Source: Citrobacter freundii (GTDB lineage: Bacteria > Bacteroidota > Bacteroidia > Chitinophagales > Chitinophagaceae). From it: a stretch of 64,000 nucleotides of DNA. Below the pieces are notes generated by a model. The model ran no database searches. It had not been told where the DNA came from and worked only from the letters and a program-made list of their open reading frames with translations. This document shows, in pieces, positions 17,672 through 26,448 of the stretch; positions within the stretch are counted from its first letter, which is position 1, and each line of letters begins with the position of its first letter. Both the position numbers and the translations under genes were made by a program. The DNA is taken from positions 62,001 to 126,000 of the forward strand of contig QFQQ01000011.1 of assembly GCA_003243445.1 (NCBI GenBank), given 5' to 3'.

Positions 17672-18628
17672 TTACTTCGTGATCTGAAAGCACCACCTGA
17701 ACAAACGCCCTTCAAAATCAAACGGCGTGGTTGCCTTTGTAATATTCTTCAAAGAGGACGCGCTGACCGATCTTTCCTCCAGCTCAAACTTTCTGAAGTT
17801 GGTACTGAAGTAAAGAACTCCATCTTTCTTCAGCGCTGCCATACAATCATTGATCATCGAAACGTGATCACGCTGTATATCCAGAATCCCGTCCATACGT
17901 TTGCTGTTGCTGAATGTCGGCGGGTCCATTACAATAATATCGTAATGATCACGTGGCAATGTTTTCAGGTACTGCATTACATCCGTCTGTACAAACTTAT
18001 ATTTAGCAGGATCATCGAATCCATTCAATGCCATATTTCTTTCGGCCCATTTCAGATAAGTATTGGAAAGATCGGCAGTAACTACTTCAGCGGCACCACC
18101 TGCGGCTGCGTATACAGAGAATGAGCCCGTATATGCAAAAAGGTTGAGCACTTTTTTATCGCGGCTCTTTTCCCGCACCATCTGCCGCGTAATGCGGTGA
18201 TCCAGGAACAGGCCCGTATCCAAAAAATCACTCAGATTAATGATGAAGCGAAGACCATTTTCCTCAGCGATCATCTCATTCAGCGATTGGTCCACCCGCT
18301 GATACTGCCCTAACCGTCCGGGTTTGCGCTGACGGAGTTTCAGATAAATGTTTGCTTTATCTACCGACAGTATCTCACTGATCACATTCAGGGTTTTCTC
18401 CATCCATACATCATGTTCCTCTTCCGACATACCATGCCGGCGCTTGTATTCAGCCACATACAACTTATCATTATAAAATTCAATACAAACCGGAAATTCA
18501 GGAAGATCATGGTCATAAATGCGGTAACAGGTAACGCCCAAACGTCTCGCCTGCTTACCAAGATGTTTATAAACCTTTGTCAATCTGTTATGAAACATCA
18601 GGAATTTTTCTTCTTCCACTGTTGGCAA
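17672..18628 (-). CDS. Class I SAM-dependent rRNA methyltransferase (RlmK-like)
   Basis: 318 aa. SAM-binding motif VLNLFAYTGSFSVYAAAGGA (about residue 165), acidic motif ADLSN, catalytic-type DPPTFSNSKRMDG, and FLDTGLFLDHR, all as in the RlmI/RlmK-type 23S rRNA methyltransferases; it corresponds to the RlmK half of E. coli RlmL. The frame opens with TTG at 18628; ATG at 18598 is an alternative start. Exact target base unproven. Confidence 0.85.
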   Translation of the reverse strand: MPTVEEEKFLMFHNRLTKVYKHLGKQARRLGVTCYRIYDHDLPEFPVCIEFYNDKLYVAEYKRRHGMSEEEHDVWMEKTLNVISEILSVDKANIYLKLRQRKPGRLGQYQRVDQSLNEMIAEENGLRFIINLSDFLDTGLFLDHRITRQMVREKSRDKKVLNLFAYTGSFSVYAAAGGAAEVVTADLSNTYLKWAERNMALNGFDDPAKYKFVQTDVMQYLKTLPRDHYDIIVMDPPTFSNSKRMDGILDIQRDHVSMINDCMAALKKDGVLYFSTNFRKFELEERSVSASSLKNITKATTPFDFEGRLFRWCFQITK

Positions 18629-18693
18629 ATTTTTACGAAATTAGTCTTTTGTTTGGGTTGGCTAAAAGGTTTGGGAAAACAGGAAAGAAAGTT

Positions 18694-18853
18694 CGAGAGG
18701 TTTGATACGTATGAGAAGTTCCAGAGGTTCCAGGAGTTTCAGAGGTTCCAAAGGTTCTTCGAAACGTAGCTGCTTTCATGGGGATAATTTCAAGGCGCGG
18801 CAGCAACTTCTGGAACCCTTGGAACTCCTGGAACCTTTGGAACTTCTCCTCTC
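18694..18853. repeat. Fold-back element D3 (GAGGTTCCA words)
   Basis: Left arm of about 60 nt (GAGAAGTTCCAGAGGTTCCA...) and right arm 18802-18853 (GGAACTCCTGGAACC...) are complementary. The centre has GCGGCAGCAAC, a remnant of the D-family core. It lies between divergent genes. Confidence 0.8.
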
Positions 18854-18887
18854 AAAATAATGAGCCAATTAAACCTAATATAACTGG

Positions 18888-20261
18888 ATGCAGTACGCAG
18901 TGGTTGACATAGAAACGACAGGAGGATATGCTTCGGCGAATGGTATCACCGAAATATGCATTCACGTGTTTGATGGGGAGAAAGTGGTGGAGACGTTTCA
19001 GTCGCTGATCAATCCGCTGCAACCGATCCCGAGGTATATACAGGCGATGACGGGCATTACGGACGAGATGGTGGAGGATGCACCTGTGTTTGAGAAGGTG
19101 GCGGAAAAAGTGTATACGATCCTGCATGATAAAGTGTTCGTAGCGCATAATGTAAACTTTGATTATTCATTTATCAAAGCAAATCTGGATGCCGCGGGTT
19201 ATAATCTTCAATCGAAAAAACTTTGCACGGTCCGTTTGAGCCGGAAGATCATCCCGGGTTATCCTTCTTATAGTCTGGGTAAGCTTTGCGATTCACTGGA
19301 TATTATGATCAGCGACCGTCACAGGGCGAGCGGTGATGCAACGGCTACGGTGAAGTTGTTTGATATACTGTTACGAAAGGATAGAGAGTTCATCGTTAAA
19401 AGTCTTGGCCGTAATTCAAAAGAAAATGTATTGCCGCCGAATGTCCCGAAAGAACATTTTGAGCAACTCCCTTATACACCGGGTGTTTATTATTTCCATA
19501 ATGAAAAGGGCAAGATCATTTATGTGGGAAAGGCAAAGAATATCCGTTACCGGGTAAACAGTCATTTCAGCAATAACTCGGCGGGCAGGCAACGTCAGAA
19601 TTTTCTCAAGCATACTTACGGGATCAGTTTCCAGGCATGTGCGACTGAATTGATGGCGCAGATCCTTGAATCAACAGAGATCAAGAAACTATGGCCGGTT
19701 TTTAATTATTCGCAGAAGACAGCTGAGAACGTGTATGGGATCTTTCTGTACGAAGATCAGAACGGGTATCATCGGCTGGCCATCGAAAAAAATAAACGGC
19801 AGCTCAGACCTGTACATACTTTTCATTATCTCACGGATGGACACGCGATCATGCGGAAGCTGATCAAGGAATACCAGCTTTGTCCTAAGTTATGTTTTAT
19901 ACAGACTTCCGGCGATTGTGAAGGGAAAAAAGAGCATTACTGCAATGGCGCATGCGAGATGGAAGAATCTGCAGACGCTTATAATACAAGAGTAGCGGCA
20001 GCAATCGGTTCGATTTCTCAGACGCATGCATCGTATATGATCGTTGAAGATGGATTGGGGCCACGGGAAAAGTCATGCGTGCTGATCTGGGAAGGAAAGT
20101 TCTATGGAATGGGTTATTTGTCGGAAGATATTGCTGTCACTGAAGCGGAACAATTGAAAGAATTGATCACGCCGTATAAGGAGAATTTGTTTATACGGAA
20201 TCTGGTGGCGTCGTATGCGGAGAGGTATCCGAATAAAGTGAAATATTTCAGGCTGGCGTAG
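18888..20261 (+). CDS. DnaQ-type exonuclease fused to GIY-YIG nuclease
   Basis: 457 aa. Residues about 1-165: DEDDh 3'-5' exonuclease with DIETTG (Exo I), HNVNFDYSF (Exo II), HRASGDA (Exo III). Residues about 195-285: UvrC-like GIY-YIG domain starting PGVYYFHN and IIYVGKAKNIRYRV, with a Glu in ILESTEIK. The rest resembles the UvrC/Cho central part with Cys residues (CPKLCFIQ, CEGKKEHYCNGAC) but no UvrC C-terminal endonuclease or HhH domains. Probably a DNA repair nuclease. The last codons Leu-Ala-stop lie inside the arm of element A3. Confidence 0.88.
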   Translation: MQYAVVDIETTGGYASANGITEICIHVFDGEKVVETFQSLINPLQPIPRYIQAMTGITDEMVEDAPVFEKVAEKVYTILHDKVFVAHNVNFDYSFIKANLDAAGYNLQSKKLCTVRLSRKIIPGYPSYSLGKLCDSLDIMISDRHRASGDATATVKLFDILLRKDREFIVKSLGRNSKENVLPPNVPKEHFEQLPYTPGVYYFHNEKGKIIYVGKAKNIRYRVNSHFSNNSAGRQRQNFLKHTYGISFQACATELMAQILESTEIKKLWPVFNYSQKTAENVYGIFLYEDQNGYHRLAIEKNKRQLRPVHTFHYLTDGHAIMRKLIKEYQLCPKLCFIQTSGDCEGKKEHYCNGACEMEESADAYNTRVAAAIGSISQTHASYMIVEDGLGPREKSCVLIWEGKFYGMGYLSEDIAVTEAEQLKELITPYKENLFIRNLVASYAERYPNKVKYFRLA

Positions 20262-20422
20262 GGGCCCCTCTAAATCTCCCCCTTCAGGGGAGACTTATAA
20301 CAGTCTTTATAAATGAAACGTCCGGACACATTGTATCACTTGTACAATACGTTCGGACGTTTTTTATTGTCAGGGTGTTAAGTCTCCCCTGAAGGGGGAG
20401 ATTTAGAGGGGGCCCCTACGCC
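20255..20422. repeat. Fold-back element A3 including both gene ends and a terminator
   Basis: Outer arms are about 44 nt, 20255-20297 and 20379-20422, one base different in length. They start with GGCGTAGGGGCC, so each arm contains the last Ala codon and the TAG stop of the adjoining convergent gene: both genes end CTGGCGTAG. The centre is a hairpin (AACGTCCG...CGGACGTT, 20316-20361) followed by T-rich DNA, a likely bidirectional terminator. Confidence 0.88.
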
Positions 20423-20853
20423 AGCCATTCAAAATCCACACTCACCGGCATTTGTGAAAATACTGCATGCACTTCAGCGGGCGGCGTCGCCAGTTTCCTC
20501 TTTGCAAGATCCAGCCAGGCGCCATCCACGGTGATCAACGCGGAAACAGTGTCTCCATTTTTCATCACGGTGTGACGGATGGACCAGCGGGAAAAATCTT
20601 TCTTTGCTTTGATCAGTTCCAGGTTTATGGTGACCTTATCACCCAGCCTGATCTCCTTTTTGAAGATACATTCCTCACGGAACAGGATCGGTCCTATCTG
20701 CAGGCGTTGCATCACGGCAGCAGTCAGATTATGCTGCTCAAGCGAAGTAATGCGGCAGTACGCGCCCCAGTCATAATATACAGAATGACGAAGATGAAAA
20801 TTCGGATCGAGGTCAGACCAGCGGACCTGGACTTCCTGGGTGAAATCTGCCAT
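20416..20853 (-). CDS. Acyl-CoA thioesterase (4HBT hotdog family)
   Basis: 145 aa single hotdog domain. VRWSDLDPNFHLRHSVYYDW is the active-site region with the catalytic Asp, followed by FREECIFKKEIRLGDKVTI and a C-terminal strand. Similar to YbgC/FadM-type thioesterases. Substrate chain length unknown. Confidence 0.85.
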   Translation of the reverse strand: MADFTQEVQVRWSDLDPNFHLRHSVYYDWGAYCRITSLEQHNLTAAVMQRLQIGPILFREECIFKKEIRLGDKVTINLELIKAKKDFSRWSIRHTVMKNGDTVSALITVDGAWLDLAKRKLATPPAEVHAVFSQMPVSVDFEWLA

Positions 20854-20866
20854 AATCTTAGGTTTG

Positions 20867-21122
20867 AGGAGTTTCAGAAGGTTCCAGAGGTTTCAGGAGT
20901 TCCAGAGGTTCCAGAGGTTTCAGGAGTTCCAGAGGTTCCAGAAGTTGCTACCGCGCTTCGAAAAGTCTGGCGAAGTTTTGCAGACCAGTATGGTTAAAAG
21001 TTTTAAAAGGTTTAAGACAATTATCACTCTTGAAAATAAACCCGGTTCTTTTAATAAATTCCTTTTCAAAGCGCGGTAGCAACCTCTGGAACTCCTGAAA
21101 CCTATGAAACCTCTGGAACCCC
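20867..21122. repeat. Fold-back element D4 with core GTTGCTACCGCGC
   Basis: Left arm about 80 nt of GAGGTTCCA/GAGGTTTCAG words leading to GTTGCTACCGCGCTTCGAAA; right arm 21065-21122 begins TTTCAAAGCGCGGTAGCAAC and continues with complementary words. The core matches D5. Located between divergent genes. Confidence 0.82.
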
Positions 21123-21180
21123 TTTCTGGTCTTCTTACATTTTGAATTCATTTTACGCTTCCGCGAAATTAACGATTGGG

Positions 21181-21213
21181 TTGCCGAAATACGGTGGTCA
21201 CGTGTTATTTTTG
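21181..21213 (+). promoter_or_regulatory. Promoter of the FKBP gene
   Basis: TTG (21181-21183), 22 nt, TATTTTTG (21206-21213), matching the TTG/TAnnTTTG pattern; the ATG is 17 nt further. Confidence 0.6.
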
Positions 21214-21230
21214 CTGCTCAAATAAAAACT

Positions 21231-21980
21231 ATGAAGCAAATAGCCTTGTCCGCCCTGGTGTTGACTTTCGCAGCCAGCCTGTCGGCCCAAACCACCACCA
21301 AGCCCAAGACTGCCACAAAGCCTCCCGTGAAAACAGCGCCTAAAACTGCTGTAAAACCTGCTGCGCAGGCGCAGGGCCTGAAAACACTGAATGACTCTGC
21401 CAGCTACGCCATGGGCGTCAGCCTTGCCAGTTTCTATAAGCAACAGGGCTTTGCCACCATCAATACAAACATCGTATCAAAAGCGATCTCCGATGTGATG
21501 GGTAACAAACCACTCACACTTGATGAGATGGCCTGCAACAATGTGATGAACACGATGATGACGCAAATGCAGGAAGCGAAATACAAACCCAATATCGAAA
21601 AAGGGGAAACATTCCTGAAGCAAAATAAAACAAAGCCAGGTGTGAAAACCACCGAAACCGGTCTTCAGTATGAAGTGATCCGTGAAGGCAATGGCATCAA
21701 GCCAACCGCTGCCGACAGCGTAACCGTTCACTATGCGGGAACACTGACTGACGGCACCGAATTCGACAACTCATACAAAAGAGGCGAACCCATCACCTTC
21801 CCGCTCAACCGCGTGATCCGCGGCTGGACTGAAGGCCTTCAACTGATGAGCGTCGGCTCCAAATACAAACTCTATATTCCCCAGGAACTAGGATACGGAC
21901 TGCAGGATAACGGAAGAATTCCACCGGCATCGGTGTTGGTGTTTGAGGTGGAGTTGCTGGATGTGAAGAAAGCGCAGTAA
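21231..21980 (+). CDS. Secreted FKBP-type peptidyl-prolyl isomerase (FkpA/Mip-like)
   Basis: 249 aa. Signal peptide to about residue 20, a Lys/Thr/Pro-rich linker (21-50), an N-terminal dimerisation part (SASYAMGVSLASFYKQQG) and a C-terminal FKBP domain (about 155-249) with VTVHYAGTLTDGTEFDNSY, VIRGWTEGLQLM and IPQELGYG. It assists folding of secreted proteins. Confidence 0.93.
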   Translation: MKQIALSALVLTFAASLSAQTTTKPKTATKPPVKTAPKTAVKPAAQAQGLKTLNDSASYAMGVSLASFYKQQGFATINTNIVSKAISDVMGNKPLTLDEMACNNVMNTMMTQMQEAKYKPNIEKGETFLKQNKTKPGVKTTETGLQYEVIREGNGIKPTAADSVTVHYAGTLTDGTEFDNSYKRGEPITFPLNRVIRGWTEGLQLMSVGSKYKLYIPQELGYGLQDNGRIPPASVLVFEVELLDVKKAQ

Positions 21981-21982
21981 GA

Positions 21983-22142
21983 GATGTTGGATGATCGATG
22001 GTCGATGATCGATGTCCGATGTTCGATGTCCGAATAGCAATAGGAAAAGTTATTATAAAAAGAAACCTTCCATGAACGGAAGGTTTTTTTTTAATAATGT
22101 GTCAACCTGCGGAGCCCGACCATCGACCATCGATCATCCAAC
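21983..22142. repeat. Fold-back element E2 (CGATGGT words) with central terminator
   Basis: Left arm GATGTTGGATGATCGATGGT and following words (21983-22033), right arm CCATCGACCATCGATCATCC (about 22118-22142). The terminator lies between. Convergent FKBP and cmk genes flank it; same arrangement as E1. Confidence 0.72.
22056..22092. terminator. Bidirectional terminator
   Basis: AAAAAGAAACCTTCC, 6-nt loop, GGAAGGTTTTTTTTT. Stem 9 bp with A and T runs on the two sides; serves the FKBP gene and cmk. Confidence 0.85.
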
Positions 22143-22154
22143 ATCGCTTCTCTC

Positions 22155-22835
22155 TCAATGCAGCCGCTCATGCACCCACCCCATCGCCTTATGCAACTGC
22201 TGCTCCTGTGTAAGATTTGTATTATCCAGTACGAGAGCATCTTCTGCCTGGCGGAGTGGGCTTACTTCGCGGTGGGAGTCGATATAGTCGCGCATTTCGA
22301 GGTTGGATTTGACTTCTTCGATGGTGATGTTGGGATTCTTTTCGTAGAGTTCTTTGAAGCGGCGTTCAACGCGGACGGCGTTGTCCGCGGTCATGAAGAT
22401 CTTGAGCTCGGCATTGGGGAATACGACAGTACCGATATCGCGGCCATCCATGACGATGCCCTTTTTGTTGCCCATCTTTTGTTGCTGCGCAACAGCGAAT
22501 GAACGCACTTCGCGGATCGCTGCAACATCGCTTACTTTTTCGGCGACGACGAGATCACGGATGACGTATTCAACATTTTCATCATTGAGGAATATTTCGC
22601 TGCTTTGAGAATGTTCATTGAAATGAAAATCGAGATGGATTTCTTTTAAAGCTGCAACAACTTCTTTAGTGTCAGTCCAATCTACGTGATTTCTTAAAAA
22701 GTAAAGGGTGATAGCGCGATACATGGCGCCGCTGTCTACGTAAACGTATCCCAGTTTTTTGGCGAGTTGTTTGGCGAGAGTGCTTTTGCCACAACTGGAC
22801 CAGCCGTCTATGGTGATGATGATTTTCTTTGCCAC
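22155..22835 (-). CDS. cmk: Cytidylate kinase
   Basis: Phosphorylates CMP/dCMP with ATP; 226 aa. P-loop GWSSCGKSTLAK at residues about 10-21, then YVDSGAMYRAIT, MDGRDIGTVVFPNAELK and a lid with REVSPLRQAEDAL, all diagnostic. Start is GTG at 22835 (MAKKIIITIDG). TATATTTG (22840-22847), an exact -7 box, ends 4 nt before the GTG, which suggests a leaderless transcript. Confidence 0.95.
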   Translation of the reverse strand: MAKKIIITIDGWSSCGKSTLAKQLAKKLGYVYVDSGAMYRAITLYFLRNHVDWTDTKEVVAALKEIHLDFHFNEHSQSSEIFLNDENVEYVIRDLVVAEKVSDVAAIREVRSFAVAQQQKMGNKKGIVMDGRDIGTVVFPNAELKIFMTADNAVRVERRFKELYEKNPNITIEEVKSNLEMRDYIDSHREVSPLRQAEDALVLDNTNLTQEQQLHKAMGWVHERLH

Positions 22836-22857
22836 GGCTCAAATATAAACACAAATT

Positions 22858-22981
22858 TTATAGCGCGGATTTCGCGAATTAGATTATGAGAAAAGGTATA
22901 GCCCAATGCTGTTTGGAAGGACTGATCAACAATACGATTTATGGTAGCGGAGATCAATTCGCGAAATCCGCGTAATAAACG
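22858..22981. repeat. Fold-back element C1 (TTCGCGAAT words)
   Basis: Arms TAGCGCGGATTTCGCGAATT (22860-22880) and CAATTCGCGAAATCCGCGTA (about 22955-22975), nearly perfect. Between clpC and cmk on the minus strand. Confidence 0.75.
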
Positions 22982-22983
22982 AA

Positions 22984-23016
22984 AGAAGGGATATTCAATA
23001 ATTGAATATCCCTTCT
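22984..23016 (-). terminator. Terminator of clpC
   Basis: AGAAGGGATATTCAAT, one base, then its exact reverse complement: a 16-bp perfect stem 22 nt after the clpC stop codon on the minus strand. Confidence 0.65.
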
Positions 23017-23038
23017 GATATATTAGCTAATATTAGCG

Positions 23039-25564
23039 TTATGCCTTGGATTTCGTCTCAATCTTCTTGAAAGAGAACTTGAGTTTATTATTCTCCTTAT
23101 CCAGATCTGCTTCCAGTACATCACCAGCTTTCACATTCATATTCAGGATCTCTTCTGCCAGCGGATCTTCCAGGTATTTCTGGATTGCCCTGTGGAGAGG
23201 ACGCGCACCGAATGCTGAATCATAACCTTTGTCTGCCAGGAAAGATTTTGCATCTTCTGTGAGAGACAGGCTGAAGCCGAGGTTAGCAAGGCGTTTCATT
23301 ACACCTTTCATCAGGATATCGATGATACTGAAGATGTTTTCTTTTGTCAGGCTGTTGAAGATCACTACATCATCGATACGGTTCAGGAACTCGGGAGAGA
23401 AGGTGCGCTTCAGTGCTTTTTCGATCACTGCTTTGTTCGCTTCGTCTTCGTGCTCCAGCTTCGCCGCAGTAGTGAAACCAACACCAGAACCGAAGTCCTT
23501 CAGTTGTCTTACACCGATGTTCGAAGTCATGATGATGAGTGTATTCTTGAAGTCAACCTTGCGGCCCAGACCATCCGTCAACTGTCCATCATCCAGCACC
23601 TGCAGGAGGATATTATAAATATCCGGGTGAGCTTTCTCGATCTCATCCAGCAGGATCACGCTGTATGGTTTGCGGCGAACGCGTTCTGTCAGCTGACCAC
23701 CTTCTTCGTATCCAACGTATCCGGGAGGTGCACCGATCAGACGGCTTACCGTGAATTTCTCCATGTATTCACTCATATCGATACGAACCAACGCATCTTC
23801 TGAATCGAACATGTAACGGGCCAATGCACGTGCCAGCTCGGTTTTACCAACACCGGTAGGACCGAGGAAGATAAATGTACCGATCGGTTTCTTTGGATCC
23901 TTCAGGCCAACGCGGTTACGCTGGATAGCTTTCACCACTTTGCTGATCGCGTCATCCTGGCCGATCACCATGCCGCGCATATCTTCCGTCATCTTACGCA
24001 GCTTTTCTGTTTCCGCCTGAACCATGCGTTTAACAGGAATGCCGGTCATCATGCTCACTACTTCAGCAATGGCTTCTTCATCGATCGGGTAGCGTTTGTG
24101 TTTGCTTTCTTCTTCCCAATCGTTCTTGGCTTTCTCCAGGTCTTCCGCCAAACGTTTTTCAGTGTCACGCAGTGAAGCGGCTTCTTCAAACTTCTGGCTT
24201 TTTACCACTTTATTCTTTTCGTTCTTCACATCTTCGATCTTCTTTTCGAGATCAACGATGTTCTGCGGAACGTTGATATTTTTCAGGTGAACGCGTGCAC
24301 CAACTTCATCCATCACATCGATGGCTTTATCAGGCAAGAGGCGGTCAGTGATATAACGGTCGCTGAGTTTAACGCAGGCTTCAATTGCTTCCTCGTTATA
24401 GGTCACGTTATGATAATCCTCGTATTTGGATTTGATATTGTTCAGGATCTGGATCGTTTCATCCACGCTTGGCGGATCTACGATCACTTTCTGGAACCTG
24501 CGATCGAGTGCACCATCTTTCTCGATGTACATACGATACTCGTCCAGTGTAGAGGCACCAATGCATTGCAGTTCTCCGCGCGCGAGAGCCGGCTTGAAGA
24601 TATTGCTTGCATCGAGTGAACCACTTGCGCCGCCTGCGCCAACGATGGTGTGCAACTCATCGATGAACAGGATCACGTCACGGTTCTTTTCGAGTTCGTT
24701 CATGATCGCTTTCATGCGCTCTTCGAACTGGCCACGATATTTTGTACCTGCAACGAGTGCGGCAAGATCAAGAGAGATCACGCGTTTGTCAAACAATACG
24801 CGGGAAACCTTGCGTTGAACGATACGCAGCGCCAGACCTTCCACGATCGCTGTTTTACCCACACCGGGTTCCCCGATCAGGATCGGGTTGTTCTTTTTCC
24901 GGCGGGAAAGGATTTGTGACACACGTTCGATCTCAGACTCGCGTCCTACGATCGGATCGAGTGTTCCCATTTCGGCGAGCTTGGTAATGTCACGTCCGAA
25001 ATTATCCAGCACAGGCGTTTTGCTTTTTGCATTACCGGCCTGTTTGGATCCCTTTTGCTGGGAATATTTCTTTTCATCTTCGAAGTCGTCTTCGTTCTCA
25101 TCGGTAAACTCGGCGCGTGGGTCATTGGATTTTACAATACCCAGCTCCTGTCTGAACAGATCATAATCCACGTCAAACTGATTTAAGATTTGTGTAGCGA
25201 TGTTTTCTTTGTTTTTCAAGATGGAAAGCATCAGGTGTTCTGTTTCAACGGTTGTGCTTTTGAGCGCTTTTGCTTCAAGCACTGTTACCCTGATCACTTT
25301 CTCGGCCTGTTTGGTCAAAGGCAGGCTGTTGATGTTCGCGATATTCTTTCCTGTTTTATCTTTTACGGCGAGTTCAATCTCTTTCCTCAGCTCGTATAAG
25401 TCTACATTAAAACTCTTGAGAATTCGGACGGCGGTGTTGTCTCCCTCCCGGATCAAACCGAGCAGGAGATGTTCGGTACCAATAAAATCATTTCCAAGTC
25501 TCAGTGCTTCCTCCCTGCTGAACGAAATGATCTCCTTTACCTGGGCTGAAAAATTATTATCCAT
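23039..25564 (-). CDS. clpC: ClpC-type AAA+ unfoldase of the Clp protease
   Basis: 841 aa. Double N-domain (FSREEALRLGNDFIGTEHLL and a second copy near residue 80), first AAA module with GEPGVGKT and LFIDELHTIVGAG, a middle domain containing a UVR-like motif (KSQKFEEAASLRDTEKRL), second AAA module with GPTGVGKTELARALA, ILLDEIEKAHPD and sensor TSNIG. The UVR motif separates ClpC from ClpA. It feeds unfolded proteins to ClpP, which is not in the window. No CtsR/McsB genes are adjacent. Confidence 0.95.
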   Translation of the reverse strand: MDNNFSAQVKEIISFSREEALRLGNDFIGTEHLLLGLIREGDNTAVRILKSFNVDLYELRKEIELAVKDKTGKNIANINSLPLTKQAEKVIRVTVLEAKALKSTTVETEHLMLSILKNKENIATQILNQFDVDYDLFRQELGIVKSNDPRAEFTDENEDDFEDEKKYSQQKGSKQAGNAKSKTPVLDNFGRDITKLAEMGTLDPIVGRESEIERVSQILSRRKKNNPILIGEPGVGKTAIVEGLALRIVQRKVSRVLFDKRVISLDLAALVAGTKYRGQFEERMKAIMNELEKNRDVILFIDELHTIVGAGGASGSLDASNIFKPALARGELQCIGASTLDEYRMYIEKDGALDRRFQKVIVDPPSVDETIQILNNIKSKYEDYHNVTYNEEAIEACVKLSDRYITDRLLPDKAIDVMDEVGARVHLKNINVPQNIVDLEKKIEDVKNEKNKVVKSQKFEEAASLRDTEKRLAEDLEKAKNDWEEESKHKRYPIDEEAIAEVVSMMTGIPVKRMVQAETEKLRKMTEDMRGMVIGQDDAISKVVKAIQRNRVGLKDPKKPIGTFIFLGPTGVGKTELARALARYMFDSEDALVRIDMSEYMEKFTVSRLIGAPPGYVGYEEGGQLTERVRRKPYSVILLDEIEKAHPDIYNILLQVLDDGQLTDGLGRKVDFKNTLIIMTSNIGVRQLKDFGSGVGFTTAAKLEHEDEANKAVIEKALKRTFSPEFLNRIDDVVIFNSLTKENIFSIIDILMKGVMKRLANLGFSLSLTEDAKSFLADKGYDSAFGARPLHRAIQKYLEDPLAEEILNMNVKAGDVLEADLDKENNKLKFSFKKIETKSKA

Positions 25565-25769
25565 TTTTAGGTAATTGGTTGTTATACAATATTAACAAAT
25601 TAATTCGGATTCCTGATCCACCAGCATTTCTCACAAAGACAACTAAGGCACAAATAATTAAGCTTGGATATGGCCTGTTCTGTATTAATAAACGGAATGT
25701 TGATAATTTAAGTTGTCAGAGGAGGCGAAATTTTTGCTATTTGCCCGGTCAGAAGTCTAAATTTACGTT

Positions 25770-26165
25770 ATGCAGGTCAAAATAGATACCAAAGAAAAAT
25801 TTCATGCCATCACGGTGCCAGGGCCGGAACTTTCTGCTGATATGACAGAAGAACTGGGGAATGTATTACTCCCCTACCTGCAAAATGACGGGTCCGGAGC
25901 GGATAACCCTGTTAAAAACATCATATTGATACTCCGGGACATTCAGACGATCGACGAGACTGCGGCTGGCAAGCTGGTGGAACTCCAACAAAAGTTCTAT
26001 GAAAATAACGCTTCTTTTGTGATTTGCGGCCTGCAAAAACAAGTAGAGGATTTTCTTGATCAGATCGAACTTTTAGAGTTGATGAATGTTACGCCGACGG
26101 AAAGCGAGGCGTGGGATATAGTGCAGATGGAGGAGATTGAGAGGGAGTTGCTGGATGGGGAGTGA
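25770..26165 (+). CDS. STAS-domain protein
   Basis: 131 aa. Alternating strands and helices of a STAS (anti-anti-sigma-like) domain: KNIILILRDIQTIDETAAGKL occupies the place of the phosphorylatable-Ser loop, followed by FVICGLQKQVEDFL. The Ser/Thr after the Asp in classical SpoIIAA is here Glu-Thr. TAAATTTA lies 4 nt before the ATG with TTTG 21 nt upstream, a possible promoter. Divergent from clpC; partner unknown. Confidence 0.7.
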   Translation: MQVKIDTKEKFHAITVPGPELSADMTEELGNVLLPYLQNDGSGADNPVKNIILILRDIQTIDETAAGKLVELQQKFYENNASFVICGLQKQVEDFLDQIELLELMNVTPTESEAWDIVQMEEIERELLDGE

Positions 26166-26181
26166 GGCGAGAAGGAAATTA

Positions 26182-26431
26182 GGTTCCAGAGGTTCCAGAG
26201 GTTTCATAGGTTTAACAGGTTTCATAGGTTGCTACCGCGCTTTGAAAAGCTTGTCGAAGTTTTTCAGGTCTAAAAAGCCGAAAAGTTTAACAGAGTTGAG
26301 TGTTCAATACTTTTCCTGTACAAACCAACGTCTTTAACGTGTGCCTTTTCAAAGCGCGGTAGCAACCTATGAAACCTGTTAAACCTATGAAACCTCTGGA
26401 ACCTCCGGAACCTCTGGAACCTCCGGAACCA
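26182..26431. repeat. Fold-back element D5 with perfect 46-nt arms
   Basis: Left arm 26182-26250 and right arm 26345-26431. A stretch of at least 46 nt from GGTTCCAGAGG through TAGGTTTAACAGG to GTTGCTACC is exactly repeated in inverted form, word by word; core GTTGCTACCGCGCTTTGAAA is shared with D4. Between two genes on the same strand. Confidence 0.87.
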
Positions 26432-26448
26432 CTCCTTAATTTGTTAGT

